Below, in pieces: positions 44,236 through 45,439 of a stretch of 45,439 nt of DNA; position 1 is the first letter of the stretch, and each line of letters begins with the position of its first letter. The position numbers and the translations under genes are program-made. Source of the stretch: Bifiguratus adelaidae (Eukaryota; Mucoromycota; Endogonomycetes; Endogonales). The notes beneath the pieces were generated by a model, which did no database searches, had not been told where the DNA came from, and saw only the letters and a list, made by a program, of their open reading frames with translations. The DNA lies in assembly GCA_002261195.1 (NCBI GenBank), contig MVBO01000121.1, forward strand, positions 1 to 45,439, written 5' to 3'.

Positions 44236-45439
44236 ATGTCTTCAAACTCAACATCGTCGGTCATTCCCGGTACAAGTTCGGGCGAAAACACAACCTTGTA
44301 TCACTTTATCGGCATAGCTCTCGCTGTTGCAAGTGGTACGTACAGCGTCTTGATAACGCGTTCAAGTTTGAAGGGTTTCGCTCACTGTGCTCAATGACGG
44401 TGCTAGGGGGTTTCATCGGTTGCAGCTTTGTGTTTAAGAAGAAGGGGCTTTTGAGCTCAATGAAGAAATGTAAGCATACAAGCATACAAGCATACACGGT
44501 ATTGCGCGCTGACACAACTGTTTAGCGGGCGCTGAAGCCGGGGAAGGCCACGCATACTTAAAGTCGCCATTATGGTGGACAGGAATGACGTTAAGTGAGT
44601 TTATACAAGACAACTTCTGTCGTTGTAGGTTACTGACGCATCCGATCATTGCGAATGTAGTGATATTGGGTGAATTTTGCAATTTTGTAGCGTATGCTTT
44701 CACTCCTGCGATACTTGTGACGCCTTTGGGAGCGTTAAGTGTTGTCCTTACGTGAGTCGCAATATTCAGCATTATGGTTAGATAACCACTGAATGCTCCT
44801 AGCGCCATCTTGTCCTCAATTTTCCTCAAAGAGCGACTCAATTTTCAAGGCAAGGTTGGGTGCGCTCTTAGTATCATTGGCGCTGTCGTTATTGTCTTGA
44901 ATGCTCCGCAACAGCAGGCAAGCGACTCAAAAATATCCACTTTTGAGAAGCTAGCACTAGCGCCAGGTATGTCGAACAACGACGATGAATGTCATGTTCC
45001 AATCCAAATTGGCTGCTAGGTTTCCTATTTTACGTTGCTTTTGCTGTTGTCGTGTCCCTTCTCCTGGCTTTCGTAGCTGCTCCGAGATGGGGAAAGACCA
45101 ACATGCTTGTATATATCAGTATATGCTCGCTGATCGGATCTTTGTCGGTGACATGTACGCAAGGACTTGGCTCGGCCATCGTTTATTCCATTTCGACCGA
45201 AAACCAGTTCAACACATGGTTCCCGTACTTTCTCATTGCTTTCGTTGTCGTAACGTTATTGACGGAAATCAATTTTCTGAATAAGGCGCTCAACCTATTT
45301 AATACCGCCCTCGTTACTCCCACATACTATGTTCTTTTCACTGGACTCACCATCATTGCCTCTGCGGTTCTTTATCGAGGTTTTCAAGCACCCGCCGTTG
45401 CCATTGTAGACGTCGTCATGGGCTTTTTTACTATTTGCT
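44236..45439 (+). CDS. NIPA-family (DUF803) magnesium transporter, partial at 3' end
   Basis: NIPA proteins are multi-pass Mg2+ transporters of the plasma membrane and endosomes. The ATG at 44236 opens [20 protein letters not shown]. After splicing the reading gives [156 protein letters not shown] and [20 protein letters not shown]: all the family's core membrane segments. Five introns are visible, among them one starting GTACGTACAG (near 44336) and one at 44471 that carries the AAGCATAC repeats. The gene runs off the right edge inside the last membrane segment. Confidence 0.93.
44472..44495 (+). repeat. Three tandem copies of AAGCATAC in a NIPA intron
   Basis: The 8-bp unit AAGCATAC occurs three times head to tail just after the GTAAGC donor of the second intron. 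It is a simple microsatellite with no evident function. Confidence 0.8.

Noticed and set aside
1-45439. A gene cluster for a natural product, a mobile element, or a defence system
   Set aside because: All recognisable genes are conserved housekeeping or regulatory genes on mixed strands; there are no transposase, polyketide/peptide synthase, long terminal or CRISPR-like repeats.

Overview
The window is eukaryotic nuclear DNA from a fungus. Genes are split by many short introns (mostly 42-62 bp, GT...AG with pyrimidine-rich YAG acceptors), and the gene set is the conserved fungal one: SCYL1/Cex1, vacuolar alpha-mannosidase, STI1, YAK1, mitochondrial GatA, POP4, BRE1, NRDE2, NBP2/Skb5-like, GLO3 and a TALE homeobox gene. 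High intron density plus NRDE2, Maf, NIPA and SCYL1 argue against a Saccharomyces-type yeast. An early-diverging (Mucoromycota-like) or basidiomycete-like filamentous fungus fits best, but the exact lineage cannot be fixed by reading alone. I see no bacterial, viral or transposon genes, no CRISPR and no confident tRNA.

Layout: 1-1028 (-) 5' part of an NTO1/BRPF-type chromatin protein, cut by the left edge; 1445-4837 (+) SCYL1/Cex1 pseudokinase (18 exons); 5299-9431 (-) alpha-mannosidase Ams1; 9538-10731 (-) a short STI1; 10930-14233 (-) YAK1 kinase; 14518-16454 (+) GatA; 16519-16887 (-) small RanBP2-type zinc-finger protein; 16901-17883 (+) ICL/PEPM-family lyase; 18115-19644 (+) Sec2/Rabin8-like protein; 19673-20618 (+) POP4; 20686-22101 (-) nucleotide-sugar transporter; 22567-23297 (-) Myb/SANT protein; 24289-27537 (-) BRE1; 27573-29241 (+) LRR protein; 29417-33956 (+) NRDE2; 34252-35262 (+) SH3 protein; 35442-36464 (+) Usp-domain protein; 36957-38013 (-) TALE homeobox; 38851-40683 (+) GLO3 ArfGAP; 40798-41711 (-) Maf pyrophosphatase; 43131-43622 (+) small Ala/Thr/Pro-rich, probably highly expressed protein; 44236-end (+) NIPA-type transporter, cut by the right edge.

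The genes do not form one pathway; this is an ordinary, densely packed stretch of housekeeping genes. Spacing is very tight in places: divergent start codons lie 13 bp (zinc finger/ICL-like) and 35 bp (BRE1/LRR) apart, and the Maf start codon sits in a CATG that is also a possible start of a weakly supported plus-strand gene. Other points worth a look: an STI1 lacking TPR1-DP1 but with a heat-shock element upstream, a GC-AG intron in SCYL1, a probably mitochondrial RanBP2 zinc-finger protein, and several proteins I could not place in a family. I found no convincing evidence of a wholly new multi-gene system.
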